Shown: piece by piece, positions 15,969 through 24,675 of the stretch
How positions within the stretch are numbered: the first letter of the stretch is position 1
Layout of the letters: each line of letters begins with the position of its first letter
NCBI GenBank assembly: GCA_003165595.1
Contig: PLWQ01000028.1
Location: 62,001-126,000 of the forward strand
Reading direction: 5' to 3'
DNA length: 64,000 nt
DNA from: Fibrobacterota bacterium
Lineage (GTDB): Bacteria > Fibrobacterota > Chitinivibrionia > Chitinivibrionales > FEN-1185
Notes under the pieces: model-generated
The model's input: only the letters and a program-made list of their open reading frames with translations
Databases searched by the model: none
What the model was told of the DNA's origin: nothing
Made by a program: the position numbers and the translations under genes

Positions 15969-17930
15969 TCAGTACATAGTAAAGTGGGCCGGTCCCCTCT
16001 TAGCCGCGAGTTCCGCAATAACCTTGATCACCCCCATCCCGATTGCCACCGGTAGTATCCCGAATAAAGGAATCAGCAGCGTCGAGCACAGCGCCATGCC
16101 GAGCGCCCCGCCGAAAAGGTCGGCCGCGTACAGATCTCCGAGTCCCGTACGCGCCTTTGACACGATCTGCCCCCCGCACAGCACGCCGGCGCCGGCATGA
16201 AACAGGTAGAACAGAACCGGCGGAAGGGACGGGAATAGCGCCAGCAGCGCGAGGCTGCAGGCGCAATACGCGCCGATTGCGAGATCGGAAAACGGCAGTC
16301 TGCGGATGAGTGAGCCTGCCGCGAATCCCGCGGCAAGCGCCACGAGCAGCAGCGACACATGCGAATAGAGCGCCCCGCAGGTGGATTGATACAACAGAAG
16401 AATGGCCACCGAATACGCGCCGAGCACCAGTCCGCTTGTTCCAACCGAGAAAGCCGCGCGTGTCCGGGGCACCAGCCATGCGGCGACGCAGAAGCATGCG
16501 ACAAGCAGCGCTATCACAAGACCCAGCTGATTTCCGAACAATTCGATCCAGCTCTGCAATCCGAGCAGCAGCGTGACCGGCCTGTCGCTGGTATTGACAA
16601 TGGCGGAAGCAGGCGATCTGTTTGCTTCCTGAATGCGATCGTCCGACACTGCCGGCACGATCGAGGACGAAAGATACTCGGTCGGCGCGCGGACGCTCCA
16701 CTTCGTGGAGAGCGGTTTATCGGACGCCATGAACGTGTACCCTTCGCCGGGGAAAACCAGAACGTGCGGGAACACCGACCCCAGGGTCGAGTAGAGCGCA
16801 TTATACAGTTTTCGCTCCGCCGGCGAAAGGTAGTTCTCGGAAAACGGCAGCGTAAACGTGACAAGGCCGGAATCCGCGAGAAAAGTCTTGACATGAGAAA
16901 GGAACGAGCGCGTGTAGAACCTGTTTGAGGCGGCGGTGCGGGGAATGCCGGTTCCCAGGAACACGATATCGTACCGAAGGCGCGGACGAAACGTTTCGAC
17001 TGCCGCAATGCGGCCGCCCTGCCGGGCGAACGCCGGCTCCGTTTCCACGACGTCAACGGAACAGCCCGTGTACTTTGCGATCTCGGCAGCCTGGCCGCGG
17101 TCGAACACCACAAGCGCGCGCCGGACAGCCATCCGCTCCCCCATGGGAATGTGGACGGCCTGTTCGAGAAAGGGACGCTGCATCGTTGATTTGTACAGTG
17201 TGCCGTTTTGCAGAAATGTGGTGTCGCTCCCTGTGCCGATCGGCAGGATTTCACCTTCGTGCCCGTAGATAATGCCCTGCGCGGGTACGTCGTATTTCCA
17301 CTGAACCGAGACGCGGTCGAACGCGGGAACGAACGCGAGGGCAGCCAGGCACACGAGTGCAGCCCACGGCGCGCGCCGGCACACTGCCAGCAGCGGAAGC
17401 CCGGCTATTACCGCAATGAGGCTGTTGGGCGTCTGCACGAGAACGCCTGCAAAAACACACAGCGCTCCCGTCACGGTGCCTGCATTTTCCCATCCGTAGA
17501 GCCTGCCGGGCCGCCCGCCGCGGGAAAACAGTGCGCCGAGCACCAACCCGTTTGCAAATGAAAATGGACATTCGCTTGCGGCAATCACGGCCAGCATCTG
17601 GAGCGGGCCCAGGAGTTCCCCGGGCAGGAACACCAGGCGGCTTGCACGGATGGCCGTTATTCCCAGAGCGGCGCACACAGCAAGCGCGGCGGCCGCAACC
17701 CCTGGCCCGACCTGGGCCGTAGCGCGCGAACCAAGCACGGTGCCCGCACCTGCCGCCAATACCCACGCCGATAGTATCATGCCAACGGAAAGTTCGTTGC
17801 CGGAAAAAACCGAAAGATACTCGCGGAAATAAACACTTTGTAAGGCGGCCGAAAACAGGCCCACCGCGAATAGGAACGGCACCGGGCCGCTCCTATTCGT
17901 GGAAGTGAACGGCACGGTAGCGCTTGACAT
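15969..17930 (-). CDS. Polytopic membrane protein with spermidine-synthase-like domain
   Basis: The 653-residue protein has about six membrane helices at the N-terminus (20-205), a soluble aminopropyltransferase-like domain (about 215-430; LQNGTLYKSTMQ, VVETEPAF, YDIVFLG) and more helices (about 465-640; DLYAADLFGGALG). Such fused MFS/spermidine-synthase proteins are common but poorly characterised. The GGGDG nucleotide-binding motif of true spermidine synthases is replaced (ALVVFDRGQAAE), so ordinary polyamine synthesis is doubtful. Its start overlaps the AMMECR1 gene by 38 bases, making it the fourth gene of the AmmeMemoRadiSam operon. Confidence 0.82.
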   Translation of the reverse strand: MSSATVPFTSTNRSGPVPFLFAVGLFSAALQSVYFREYLSVFSGNELSVGMILSAWVLAAGAGTVLGSRATAQVGPGVAAAALAVCAALGITAIRASRLVFLPGELLGPLQMLAVIAASECPFSFANGLVLGALFSRGGRPGRLYGWENAGTVTGALCVFAGVLVQTPNSLIAVIAGLPLLAVCRRAPWAALVCLAALAFVPAFDRVSVQWKYDVPAQGIIYGHEGEILPIGTGSDTTFLQNGTLYKSTMQRPFLEQAVHIPMGERMAVRRALVVFDRGQAAEIAKYTGCSVDVVETEPAFARQGGRIAAVETFRPRLRYDIVFLGTGIPRTAASNRFYTRSFLSHVKTFLADSGLVTFTLPFSENYLSPAERKLYNALYSTLGSVFPHVLVFPGEGYTFMASDKPLSTKWSVRAPTEYLSSSIVPAVSDDRIQEANRSPASAIVNTSDRPVTLLLGLQSWIELFGNQLGLVIALLVACFCVAAWLVPRTRAAFSVGTSGLVLGAYSVAILLLYQSTCGALYSHVSLLLVALAAGFAAGSLIRRLPFSDLAIGAYCACSLALLALFPSLPPVLFYLFHAGAGVLCGGQIVSKARTGLGDLYAADLFGGALGMALCSTLLIPLFGILPVAIGMGVIKVIAELAAKRGPAHFTMY

Positions 17931-18603
17931 CCGCTGTTTTCCATCCGTCGGCGGGCAGGCCGCCCTTGACGGCTAGGTTTTCGAGAAACTCCACCTTGTC
18001 GGGAAGCTGGTCCCACACCTGCGGCAGAAAGGTGGACTGGTGATATCCTTTGGAGAGAATGATGCCGTCTTTGCCGGGTTCCAGTTTGTTAAGAAGATCC
18101 TGCGGGCTGGCGTACGGCAGGGGCTCGGGCCTGGTGAGCACCGATACTTCTACCTCAATGTCGGCGAGTTCGGCCGGCGTTACCTGCGGGAAGCGCGGGT
18201 CCGCAAGTGCCGCGTTCTTTGCGTTGTCGATCACGGCTTCAAACAGCGGCTTTATCCCTTCGATATACCCGATACAGCCCCGCAGACGCCCGTGCTTGGT
18301 GAGCGTCACAAAGCAGCCGCAGGAATCCATGGTTATCGCCGGAGGATTGCCCGGCACAACCGGAGGCCGACCCCGCACCGACGCTTCCAAGTTCTGGCGC
18401 GCGAGTTTGAGCAGAAATACTTTGACGTCCTGCGGAAGATCGTTGCAACCTTCCCCGGCAGTTGTGTGGTCGGCGCCAGCCTGCGCGCCGTTGCTGATTT
18501 TTACGTCGGTCTTGTCCGACGAGGCGTTACAATCTGCAACATTCATCGGCAGTACTCCAAGGATAAAGACGATAAGGGCAGGTGCGGCCACACGGTATTT
18601 CAT
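17893..18603 (-). CDS. AmmeMemoRadiSam system protein A (AMMECR1 domain) with N-terminal signal
   Basis: Residues about 50-235 are an AMMECR1 domain, with the near-invariant LRGCIG motif in RLRGCIGYIEG, DPRFPQVTPAEL and an IEVEVSVL strand. Family proteins normally begin at the domain; here about 45 extra residues start with MKYR and a hydrophobic run (VAAPALIVFILGVLPM), reading as a Sec signal or membrane anchor. GGAGG lies about 11 nt before the ATG at 18603. The biochemical role of the family was not established when I learned of it, though it co-occurs with MEMO and a radical SAM protein. A spacing of 38 bases separates it from the MEMO gene. Confidence 0.9.
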   Translation of the reverse strand: MKYRVAAPALIVFILGVLPMNVADCNASSDKTDVKISNGAQAGADHTTAGEGCNDLPQDVKVFLLKLARQNLEASVRGRPPVVPGNPPAITMDSCGCFVTLTKHGRLRGCIGYIEGIKPLFEAVIDNAKNAALADPRFPQVTPAELADIEVEVSVLTRPEPLPYASPQDLLNKLEPGKDGIILSKGYHQSTFLPQVWDQLPDKVEFLENLAVKGGLPADGWKTADVKRYRAVHFHE

Positions 18604-18641
18604 GGAAAGGTTGACCTCCATCGCTGCGCGCGGGCCGGAAA

Positions 18642-19544
18642 CTATTCCTTCGGCGCGGCGGGCTTCTTCACATATGCAATTGCGGCATATCCCACGACCC
18701 GGTCTTCGGAGCCGTAATGCGGAGCGGTTTCGTAGGACGTACGGGCTTCGAGAAGAAGGGGAGACAGCGCCATCATTCTTGCAAGGCGCATCACAATACG
18801 AATAGGCATTTCGCCGCATGCGTCAATGTCGCCCTGATCATTCCCCGCAAGGATCAGCGAGATTGTTGTATCGTCGACGGCCCGCGCCTCCTTTTGCGCA
18901 CGAAAGTGAGACAAGTCGGAGGAGGCAATAACCACGGTGCGCTCATCGATGAGCGGATAAAGCATATCCGCGGCCTTCTGCGGGTCGATGCCGTGCACGA
19001 TGAGGGGAACAATTTTGAAGGACGGCAGCAGAACTTGCAAAAACGGAACCTGCACCTCAATGCTGTGTTCCGGGGCGTGGGCCGCGGGGTCTTCGTACAC
19101 GGGCCGGTTCTGAAGGAGTTTCTCGACGCGCTCCACATCCACCGCGACCCTGCCGAGCGGCGTTTCAAACCATTCCGCGCCTGCGGTCGCGATTCCTCGT
19201 ACCGGCACACGGTGCGGCGGGCCAAGCACAATGGCGGTCGTGACTGTCCGGTCGAGCGTTGCATAGCCGATACCCGCCACCGGCCCGGAAAAAATATAGC
19301 CCGCGTGCGGGCAAATGAGCATTTTGGGCCCGGAAGCGAGCTTCTTACCGCAGGACAGGTACGCTTCCACGTCCTTCCGCAGTTCGAACGGATTGTCGGA
19401 GTAGAATTGACCCGCAACTGCAGGCATTCGAACCCGGTCCTGCACTTGGCCCGGAACCGTTGCTGCCATAAGAGTTACTCCCGCGAGAAGCCGGGCAGCG
19501 GCGCAAAAACGACCCGCGCTCCTGGAGCCCGGCCGGACCTTCAT
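18642..19544 (-). CDS. AmmeMemoRadiSam system protein B (MEMO1 family)
   Basis: The MEMO domain (about residue 38 on) shows RMPAVAGQFY, HAGYIFSGPVAGIGYATL, EHSIEVQVPFLQ and SSDLSHF, the conserved His/Asp pocket of the family, which is related to class III extradiol dioxygenases. Chosen at ATG 19544, it has about 38 residues before the domain, including a basic start and the hydrophobic RLLAGVTLMAATV, like a signal peptide. An internal ATG at the domain edge, with AGGA upstream, would give a cytoplasmic form. It follows the radical SAM gene by 52 bases and precedes the AMMECR1 gene. Confidence 0.9.
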   Translation of the reverse strand: MKVRPGSRSAGRFCAAARLLAGVTLMAATVPGQVQDRVRMPAVAGQFYSDNPFELRKDVEAYLSCGKKLASGPKMLICPHAGYIFSGPVAGIGYATLDRTVTTAIVLGPPHRVPVRGIATAGAEWFETPLGRVAVDVERVEKLLQNRPVYEDPAAHAPEHSIEVQVPFLQVLLPSFKIVPLIVHGIDPQKAADMLYPLIDERTVVIASSDLSHFRAQKEARAVDDTTISLILAGNDQGDIDACGEMPIRIVMRLARMMALSPLLLEARTSYETAPHYGSEDRVVGYAAIAYVKKPAAPKE

Positions 19545-19596
19545 GCACGCACCGAAGGTAAATATACTCCCGGCTTTGGAAAAGAGGGATTGCCCG

Positions 19597-20691
19597 CTAG
19601 GTCCAGATGCCCTTGATGACGGTCCCGCAATAAGTGCATTTGCCGTCTTTGATGGCAACCTTCTTGATGGAATAGCCGTCACGCACGACAACGGGCTTCT
19701 TGCACGACGGGCAATAGGTGCTCGAATCGATTTCGGCGACATTTCCCACATACACGTACTTAAGGCCTTCCTCCTGCGCGATCTTCTGCGCGCGCCGGAG
19801 AACATCGGTGGGCGTCGGGTAGAGGTTTTCTAGTTTGTAAAGAGGGAAGAACCGGAGGAAATGCAGCGGTACCTCGGCGCCCAGGTTCTGTTTGTGCCAC
19901 GTACACATGCTGCGGATCATGGCAAAATCGTCGGTCCAGGTGGGAACCACGAGGTTGGTGACCTCAACCCATATCCCGAACTTGAGCGCGTTGGTTATCG
20001 TGTCCATCACGGGCTGGAGCTTGGCGCTGTTGAGCTTGAGGTAGGTCTCGTTCTTAAAGCCCTTGAGGTTGATATTTGCCGCATCCATGTACGGTGCCAG
20101 TTCCTTGAGTGGCGCTTCGTTGATGTAGCCCGCCGTCACCCAGATGTTCTTGAGGCCCGCCAGCCTGGCCAGCTTGCACGTTTCGAGAACGTATTCGTAC
20201 CACACAATAGGCTCCGAATAGGTATAGGAAATCGAGGTGCAGCCTTGGCGTTTCGCTTCCTCCACCACCTTTTCGGGCGGAAGGCAGGTAGTTTCGGTGT
20301 CCTTGGGAAATTGTTGACTTATGGTATAGTTCTGGCAGTTGAGACACCGCAGGTTGCACCCGGCAATGGCTAGCGAAAAGGACTTTGATCCCGGCAGCAT
20401 GTGAAAAACGGGCTTCTTCTCGATGGGGTCCACGTGCACGGCGCAGGGGTTGGCATAGGCATTGTTGACAAGCGTTCCTTTGACGTTTTCCCGCGTTCGG
20501 CAGATACCGATGGCGCCCGGCCGTAAGATGCATTGGTGGGGACACAGTTCGCATGCCACGGCGCTGTCGCCCATGGCTTGCCAGTACATCGCCGTCTTGC
20601 GCGGGGCCTCGGGTTTGGCGAAACAGGCCGGTGCGACGGCCATGCCCAACATTGCGGCCGAGGATTGAAGAAGTTCTCGTCGGGTGATCAT
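19597..20691 (-). CDS. AmmeMemoRadiSam system radical SAM enzyme with Tat-like signal
   Basis: The 364-residue protein carries the radical SAM CxxxCxxC motif as CNLRCLNC (about 113-120), a preceding Cys-rich CELCPHQC segment, and a C-terminal zinc-ribbon-like pair CPSC...CTYC. Its start MITRRELLQSSAAMLGMAV matches a twin-arginine leader (T-R-R-E-L-L), followed by a hydrophobic stretch and A-x-A. Tat exports folded proteins with cofactors, so a periplasmic Fe-S radical SAM enzyme is possible. The substrate of the AmmeMemoRadiSam system was unknown to me. The ATG at 20691 is chosen for the leader; no clear ribosome binding site is visible. Confidence 0.9.
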   Translation of the reverse strand: MITRRELLQSSAAMLGMAVAPACFAKPEAPRKTAMYWQAMGDSAVACELCPHQCILRPGAIGICRTRENVKGTLVNNAYANPCAVHVDPIEKKPVFHMLPGSKSFSLAIAGCNLRCLNCQNYTISQQFPKDTETTCLPPEKVVEEAKRQGCTSISYTYSEPIVWYEYVLETCKLARLAGLKNIWVTAGYINEAPLKELAPYMDAANINLKGFKNETYLKLNSAKLQPVMDTITNALKFGIWVEVTNLVVPTWTDDFAMIRSMCTWHKQNLGAEVPLHFLRFFPLYKLENLYPTPTDVLRRAQKIAQEEGLKYVYVGNVAEIDSSTYCPSCKKPVVVRDGYSIKKVAIKDGKCTYCGTVIKGIWT

Positions 20692-21002
20692 GCTGATGCA
20701 CCGGCTTTTGGTAGGAAGCGACGTTTTGTTTCCTGCGCGCGCTTGTAACACCTAAAATAGTAATTCTGAGCAAGCATCGGATTATATTCGTTTTGAGGCG
20801 ACGGAAATTTTGGGGAACGCTCGCCGAGCATCTCTTTCTCGCGCCTGGTCCCAACGGGTAAAGCATGCTGCCACCTGTGGGTTACCGGATATTGTCCACA
20901 TGTACCTTGTTCAACAGAGCGAATAAAGATTTATTGAATATTTTCCCGAAACTATTTTACCAGTCTCTACACGGTAAACCCTTCTAGAAAGGCCCCTTCA
21001 CC
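20692..21002. other. Divergent intergenic region between the radical SAM gene and adk
   Basis: These 311 bases must contain promoters for the leftward AmmeMemoRadiSam operon and rightward adk. The 100 bases before adk are AT-rich (for example AATAAAGATTTATTGAATATTTT near 20930), but no hexamer pair with correct spacing stands out. I see no RNA gene or repeat. Confidence 0.4.
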
Positions 21003-21575
21003 ATGGTAGGAAAAAACATCATTCTATTTGGTCCTCCCGGCGCCGGGAAAGGTACGCAGGCGAAAAGGCTGGTAGAGCTGCTGTCGCTTCCCCATGTTTC
21101 AACCGGCGACATGTTCCGCTACCACATCAAGAATAATACCGAGCTGGGAAAGACTGCAAAGAGTTTTTCCGACAAAGGCAAGCTCGTGCCCGACGAGGTG
21201 ACCATCGCAATGGTCAAGGACCGCCTGGGCCAGGCCGACATGAAGTCGGGCTTTCTCCTCGACGGATTTCCGCGCAGCGTACCCCAGGCAAAGGCGCTCG
21301 ACGAAATCCTGCGCGATCTGAGAACCAAGCTCGATCATGTCATCAATATCGCGGTTGCCGATGACGACGTGCGCACCAGGCTGCTCAAGCGAGCAACCAT
21401 CGAAGGCCGGGCCGATGACGCGGACCCGAAGGTGATACAGAACCGCATCGATACGTACAAAAACCAGAGCGAGCCCTGCATCAACTATTACCGTCCCAAA
21501 GGGATCGTACGCGATATCGACGGCGTCGGCACCATAGACGAGGTGTTCGCTCGGATACAAAAGGTTTTCGAGTGA
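21003..21575 (+). CDS. adk: Adenylate kinase
   Basis: Adk interconverts ATP plus AMP and two ADP. The P-loop GPPGAGKGTQ lies at about residues 10-19, HVSTGDMFR at 32-40, LDGFPRS near 87 and RATIEGRADD near 129. At 190 residues it is the short type, with a minimal LID and no zinc-binding cysteines. The ATG at 21003 has AAAGG upstream. The lipoprotein gene starts 50 bases later and the Nudix gene overlaps that one, so the three may be co-transcribed. Confidence 0.96.
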   Translation: MVGKNIILFGPPGAGKGTQAKRLVELLSLPHVSTGDMFRYHIKNNTELGKTAKSFSDKGKLVPDEVTIAMVKDRLGQADMKSGFLLDGFPRSVPQAKALDEILRDLRTKLDHVINIAVADDDVRTRLLKRATIEGRADDADPKVIQNRIDTYKNQSEPCINYYRPKGIVRDIDGVGTIDEVFARIQKVFE

Positions 21576-21625
21576 TCCAGGCACAGCGCACGGGCGCACC
21601 CTCGGCTCTGAGCGGACACAGGGCC

Positions 21626-22375
21626 ATGAAACCCCACATCATCCATTTTGTCTTCTGCCTGTCTTTTGCTTCGGCGGCCCTGCTGCCCGGGTGCAGATCG
21701 CCCAAGAGCCAGGCGGGCGGCGTTTCCCCGGAGCTCGCTTTTGTGAAGCAAGCCGTGGAGCAGCAACTCGCGAACCAGATGGACCTTCTTTCGCGGCAGA
21801 TAAGCGGGTTCGCCGGCGTGGTGGCCGCCGACAGGGAGTTCTCAATGAAACTCCTCGTTGACAAAGACAAATCCGCTCCCGAGGTCACCGAGATTGCCCA
21901 GCGGTACCTTGCACCCATGGCCCTATCGATCCTTTCCATAACGGATTCGCAGTACGTTATCCTTTCGTGCGGCCATTTTCCGGCAAATACCGGGACCGTT
22001 TTTTCGGCCGCGCGAAGCCTCGGCGCGACGCCTGCCTTTATTGCCGACAATGTAAAGGGCGAGACCGTGCTCACGCTGCAGGCAAAGGCGCGCTTCACCA
22101 TACTCGACACGGCCGTGTTTTACGCCTGCGGCGGGCTCACCGTTGGTAAGGACTTTTTGGCGCGGCTTGTGTGCTGGCCCGGCTATTCCATTCTCGTCAA
22201 GAAAGGGACAACGGTAATCGGCATGGAAAGGGTCGAGTCGATTTCCGAAGTCAAAGACAACACGATCCTGCTCAATAACACGGCGTATCCAGCCGTGTCC
22301 ATCTCTCTCCCGTATGCGGGTGACGGCGACCCGCCGGCATTGATTGTGGTATCCAACAAGCCTTGTGCGCGATGA
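21626..22375 (+). CDS. Putative lipoprotein of unknown function
   Basis: The 249-residue product starts with a lipoprotein signal: MKPHIIHFVFCLSF...LLPGC, with the lipobox LPGC at about residues 20-23, so it is expected to be acylated and anchored in the envelope. The mature part begins with a helical stretch (about 35-60) followed by mixed strands; no family is recognised. The ATG at 21626 is chosen because it places the signal sequence at the N-terminus; the open frame starts 18 codons earlier. Its stop overlaps the Nudix start by 4 bases (ATGA). Confidence 0.75.
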   Translation: MKPHIIHFVFCLSFASAALLPGCRSPKSQAGGVSPELAFVKQAVEQQLANQMDLLSRQISGFAGVVAADREFSMKLLVDKDKSAPEVTEIAQRYLAPMALSILSITDSQYVILSCGHFPANTGTVFSAARSLGATPAFIADNVKGETVLTLQAKARFTILDTAVFYACGGLTVGKDFLARLVCWPGYSILVKKGTTVIGMERVESISEVKDNTILLNNTAYPAVSISLPYAGDGDPPALIVVSNKPCAR

Positions 22376-22914
22376 GCGACGAACTCCTCGACATTTTCGA
22401 TTCGTCGGGCCATCCTCTTCACCTCGCAAAGCCCCGCCTCGAAGCGCACCGCAGCGGGCTCTGGCACCGGACCGTGCACGTCTGGATTGTCAACGGCACA
22501 GAAATGCTGCTTTTTCAGAAGCGGGCTTTGTCCAAGGAATCGTTTCCGGGGTTGTGGGACGTATCCGCGGCCGGACACGTATCCACGGGCGAGCCGCTGG
22601 TCGCGGCTGCACGGCGCGAGGTTTTTCAGGAGCTGGGTATACACGTTGCCGAAGCCGAGCTGGGCTTCCTGTTTACCACGCAGACATCTTCGATCCAGCG
22701 TGAAGGGACGTTCGTAGACAATGAATTCAACCACGTGTATGCGGTGAACAGGGACGTGAGCATCAGCGAGTTGGCCCTGCAGGAAAGCGAGGTGGCGGAC
22801 GCGCAGTATGTTCCGTGCGGCGAACTCCGCCGGCTTGCCGAATCCGGCGATCCGGCATTTGCGCCTCATCCCGAAGAGTATGCCCGGCTCCGGGGGTATC
22901 TGTTCCGCCTATAA
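22372..22914 (+). CDS. Nudix hydrolase (isopentenyl-diphosphate isomerase-like)
   Basis: The 180-residue protein contains a complete Nudix box, GHVSTGEPLVAAARREVFQELGI (GX5EX7REUXEEXGU) at about residues 64-86, preceded by LWHRTVHVWIVNG, a start common to the IDI-like/YfcD Nudix subgroup. It probably hydrolyses a nucleoside or isoprenoid diphosphate; the substrate cannot be told. It is translationally coupled to the lipoprotein gene and followed by a strong hairpin at 22915-22948. Confidence 0.9.
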   Translation: MSDELLDIFDSSGHPLHLAKPRLEAHRSGLWHRTVHVWIVNGTEMLLFQKRALSKESFPGLWDVSAAGHVSTGEPLVAAARREVFQELGIHVAEAELGFLFTTQTSSIQREGTFVDNEFNHVYAVNRDVSISELALQESEVADAQYVPCGELRRLAESGDPAFAPHPEEYARLRGYLFRL

Positions 22915-22948
22915 CAAGAGCCGGAAAGGATGCCCTTCCCGGCTCTTG
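22915..22948. terminator. Hairpin between convergent genes
   Basis: CAAGAGCCGG (22915-22924) and CCGGCTCTTG (22939-22948) form a perfect 10-bp stem directly after the Nudix stop codon. AAGG and CCTT extend the pairing inside the loop. No T tract follows on either strand, so it may act with Rho or as a bidirectional end between the convergent Nudix gene and the gene at 22982. Confidence 0.55.
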
Positions 22949-22981
22949 CGAAAGCAATGTCCCCAGTAGAGAGACACACGG

Positions 22982-24130
22982 CTATTTCAACTGCACAACA
23001 GCCTGTGCAGACCCGCCGTCACTTTTGTAAAGAAGAACGCCGCTCGCAAAGCTCTGCCTCGCCCCGGCCGCAGTCCGTCCGATACGCCTGCCGTCCACCG
23101 AAAAAAGAACCGCCTCTACTGCGGGATGCACCGCCCGCACGCGAACCTGGGGCAGCACCGACGCAGCGGTTGAAAACAACACGACATTAATGACCGTGCC
23201 ATTAGCGCTCGAAGGAATAGTCTGCAGGGTGTCCTTTGAAAAGTACTTTGACTTTTCGATGTGCTCCTCGATGGCGATTACGCCGACGTAATAGGGCTGC
23301 CTGGTGCTCAGTTTGTAGTAACCGCCCAGCTGGGACGTGGTGTCCTTTCCCGAGTACAGGAGCAGAGCCCCGTTGCTGATTCTCACCTGGACAATGGCTC
23401 CCTTGATTCCCGTCCCGAGAGAATCGCACACCGCGCCGCTTATTATGTAGGTAACGCTGTCGCCGGCATGTAACTTGACAATAAGCACAGTGTCGAGCTG
23501 AATATTATGACTGCCCGAGGGCAGATCGTGATCGAGCGGCCGGTATCCGATCTTTTCTATTTCAAGCGACGGATAATACTGGTTTGCCGTCGGCAGGCGC
23601 AGAAGAAAAAGCCCAGCCGAATCCGTCCAAGCCGTGTCGCTGACCGCGGTGCCTCCGATCCCTGCGATTCCCTGAGCAATTATCGCCGCGCCGGCAAGCG
23701 GGTCATGGGTGCTTGCGTCGGCCACGATGCCGGTGATTCTTACCGTGTCGCTCGGCGCCACGACGGCAGAATGCAACTCGAAATTCGCGCGTATCGTGTC
23801 CGGAATACCGATTGACTGAACAGGAATATCTATGGTGTTCTGAGCGGTCTGAAACCCCTGCGCTCTCACCGTGATGGTTGCTTTGGGGGCGGACGTGGCG
23901 GAAACAATGGCGTACCCGCCCAGCGCATCGGTGCGACCGGAGTCCACGGCGACAACCCCGGAAGGTCCGCCCAGCGTGACAGTCACGAGCGCGCTGCGGA
24001 TCACCGTTGCGCTTCCCTCACTTGTGACAACTCCCGAAATAACGAGCGTGTCGGCGAATGCCGCACTGCCCAAGCAAGCCGAGACAATCACGCTCGCAAT
24101 CAGAAAGGGAATTTTTCTACGAGTGCGCAT
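22982..24130 (-). CDS. Secreted protein with repeated carboxypeptidase-regulatory-like domains
   Basis: The 382-residue protein starts with a signal peptide (MRTRRKIPFLIASVIVSACLGSAAFA) and has three beta-sandwich modules of the carboxypeptidase-regulatory type: TLVISGVVTSEG near 28, VRITGIVADAST near 130 and YIISGAVCDSLG near 235. The last 50 residues (VLFSVDGRRIG...SGVLLYKSDGG) resemble Por/T9SS C-terminal sorting domains of Bacteroidota and Fibrobacterota. The frame is open further upstream, but that part lies across an intrinsic terminator for the preceding gene, so the ATG at 24130 is used. It is probably a cell-surface protein. Confidence 0.75.
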   Translation of the reverse strand: MRTRRKIPFLIASVIVSACLGSAAFADTLVISGVVTSEGSATVIRSALVTVTLGGPSGVVAVDSGRTDALGGYAIVSATSAPKATITVRAQGFQTAQNTIDIPVQSIGIPDTIRANFELHSAVVAPSDTVRITGIVADASTHDPLAGAAIIAQGIAGIGGTAVSDTAWTDSAGLFLLRLPTANQYYPSLEIEKIGYRPLDHDLPSGSHNIQLDTVLIVKLHAGDSVTYIISGAVCDSLGTGIKGAIVQVRISNGALLLYSGKDTTSQLGGYYKLSTRQPYYVGVIAIEEHIEKSKYFSKDTLQTIPSSANGTVINVVLFSTAASVLPQVRVRAVHPAVEAVLFSVDGRRIGRTAAGARQSFASGVLLYKSDGGSAQAVVQLK

Positions 24131-24177
24131 TTCCTTGGCGGCCCGGTCTCCCCCGCAACGGCTCAATCGAACAGGCA

Positions 24178-24206
24178 CAAAAAAAAACAGGGGCGTACCC
24201 CCTGTT
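24178..24206 (-). terminator. Intrinsic terminator of the gene at 24268
   Basis: On the minus strand, AACAGGGG and its complement CCCCTGTT (24186-24206 overall) form an 8-bp stem with a 5-base loop, followed immediately by about nine T (plus-strand A run 24179-24187). It lies about 60 bases beyond the stop of the secreted-protein gene at 24268 and upstream of the ATG at 24130. Confidence 0.85.
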
Positions 24207-24267
24207 CCCGTATCCGTCAGCCTCCGAGACTGAATCACGCCATTATCCTTTTCTTTTGTTTTCACCG

Positions 24268-24675
24268 TTACCGGTGTGCTGCCCTTCGCGCTTTGAGCTC
24301 GGTCATTCTGTCGTTGATTTGCTGGCAGGATTCTTTTCTGGCATTGTCGAGCTGAGTCTTTGCCTCATCGGTCAAAAGGAGCTGAGAAATTGTGGAACTT
24401 GCGAACTGTTCGGCTCTGTCCCGCTGTGCCGCGAGATAGATGCGCGATTCCTGGGGAGCCATCATCCGGATATTCTCCATGGTCGTGGCAGCGCTCTTTA
24501 TCCGCGTTTGAAGGTCCTGCGGAAGCGACCTGTAAAGCTCGTCGTAGTTTGCCTGAATGGTGTTCTTGGAATCGTCGAAGCCGCCGCCCTCACCGGATGA
24601 CGCCGGCTGGGCATTGACAAAAGTCAAAAAGCCGGCAACAGCCATCGTACTCAGACAAACGCTCATTTTCTTCAT
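24268..24675 (-). CDS. Small secreted helical protein, unknown function
   Basis: The 135-residue product has a signal peptide (MKKMSVCLSTMAVAGFLTFVNA) and a mature part predicted to be largely helical and charged, with repeated Asp/Glu/Lys/Arg and few hydrophobics. It resembles small periplasmic helical proteins in composition, but no family is recognised. AGGCGG precedes the ATG at 24675 at suitable spacing; the track frame could start 9 codons earlier. A strong intrinsic terminator follows, so it is its own unit or the end of one. Confidence 0.65.
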   Translation of the reverse strand: MKKMSVCLSTMAVAGFLTFVNAQPASSGEGGGFDDSKNTIQANYDELYRSLPQDLQTRIKSAATTMENIRMMAPQESRIYLAAQRDRAEQFASSTISQLLLTDEAKTQLDNARKESCQQINDRMTELKARRAAHR

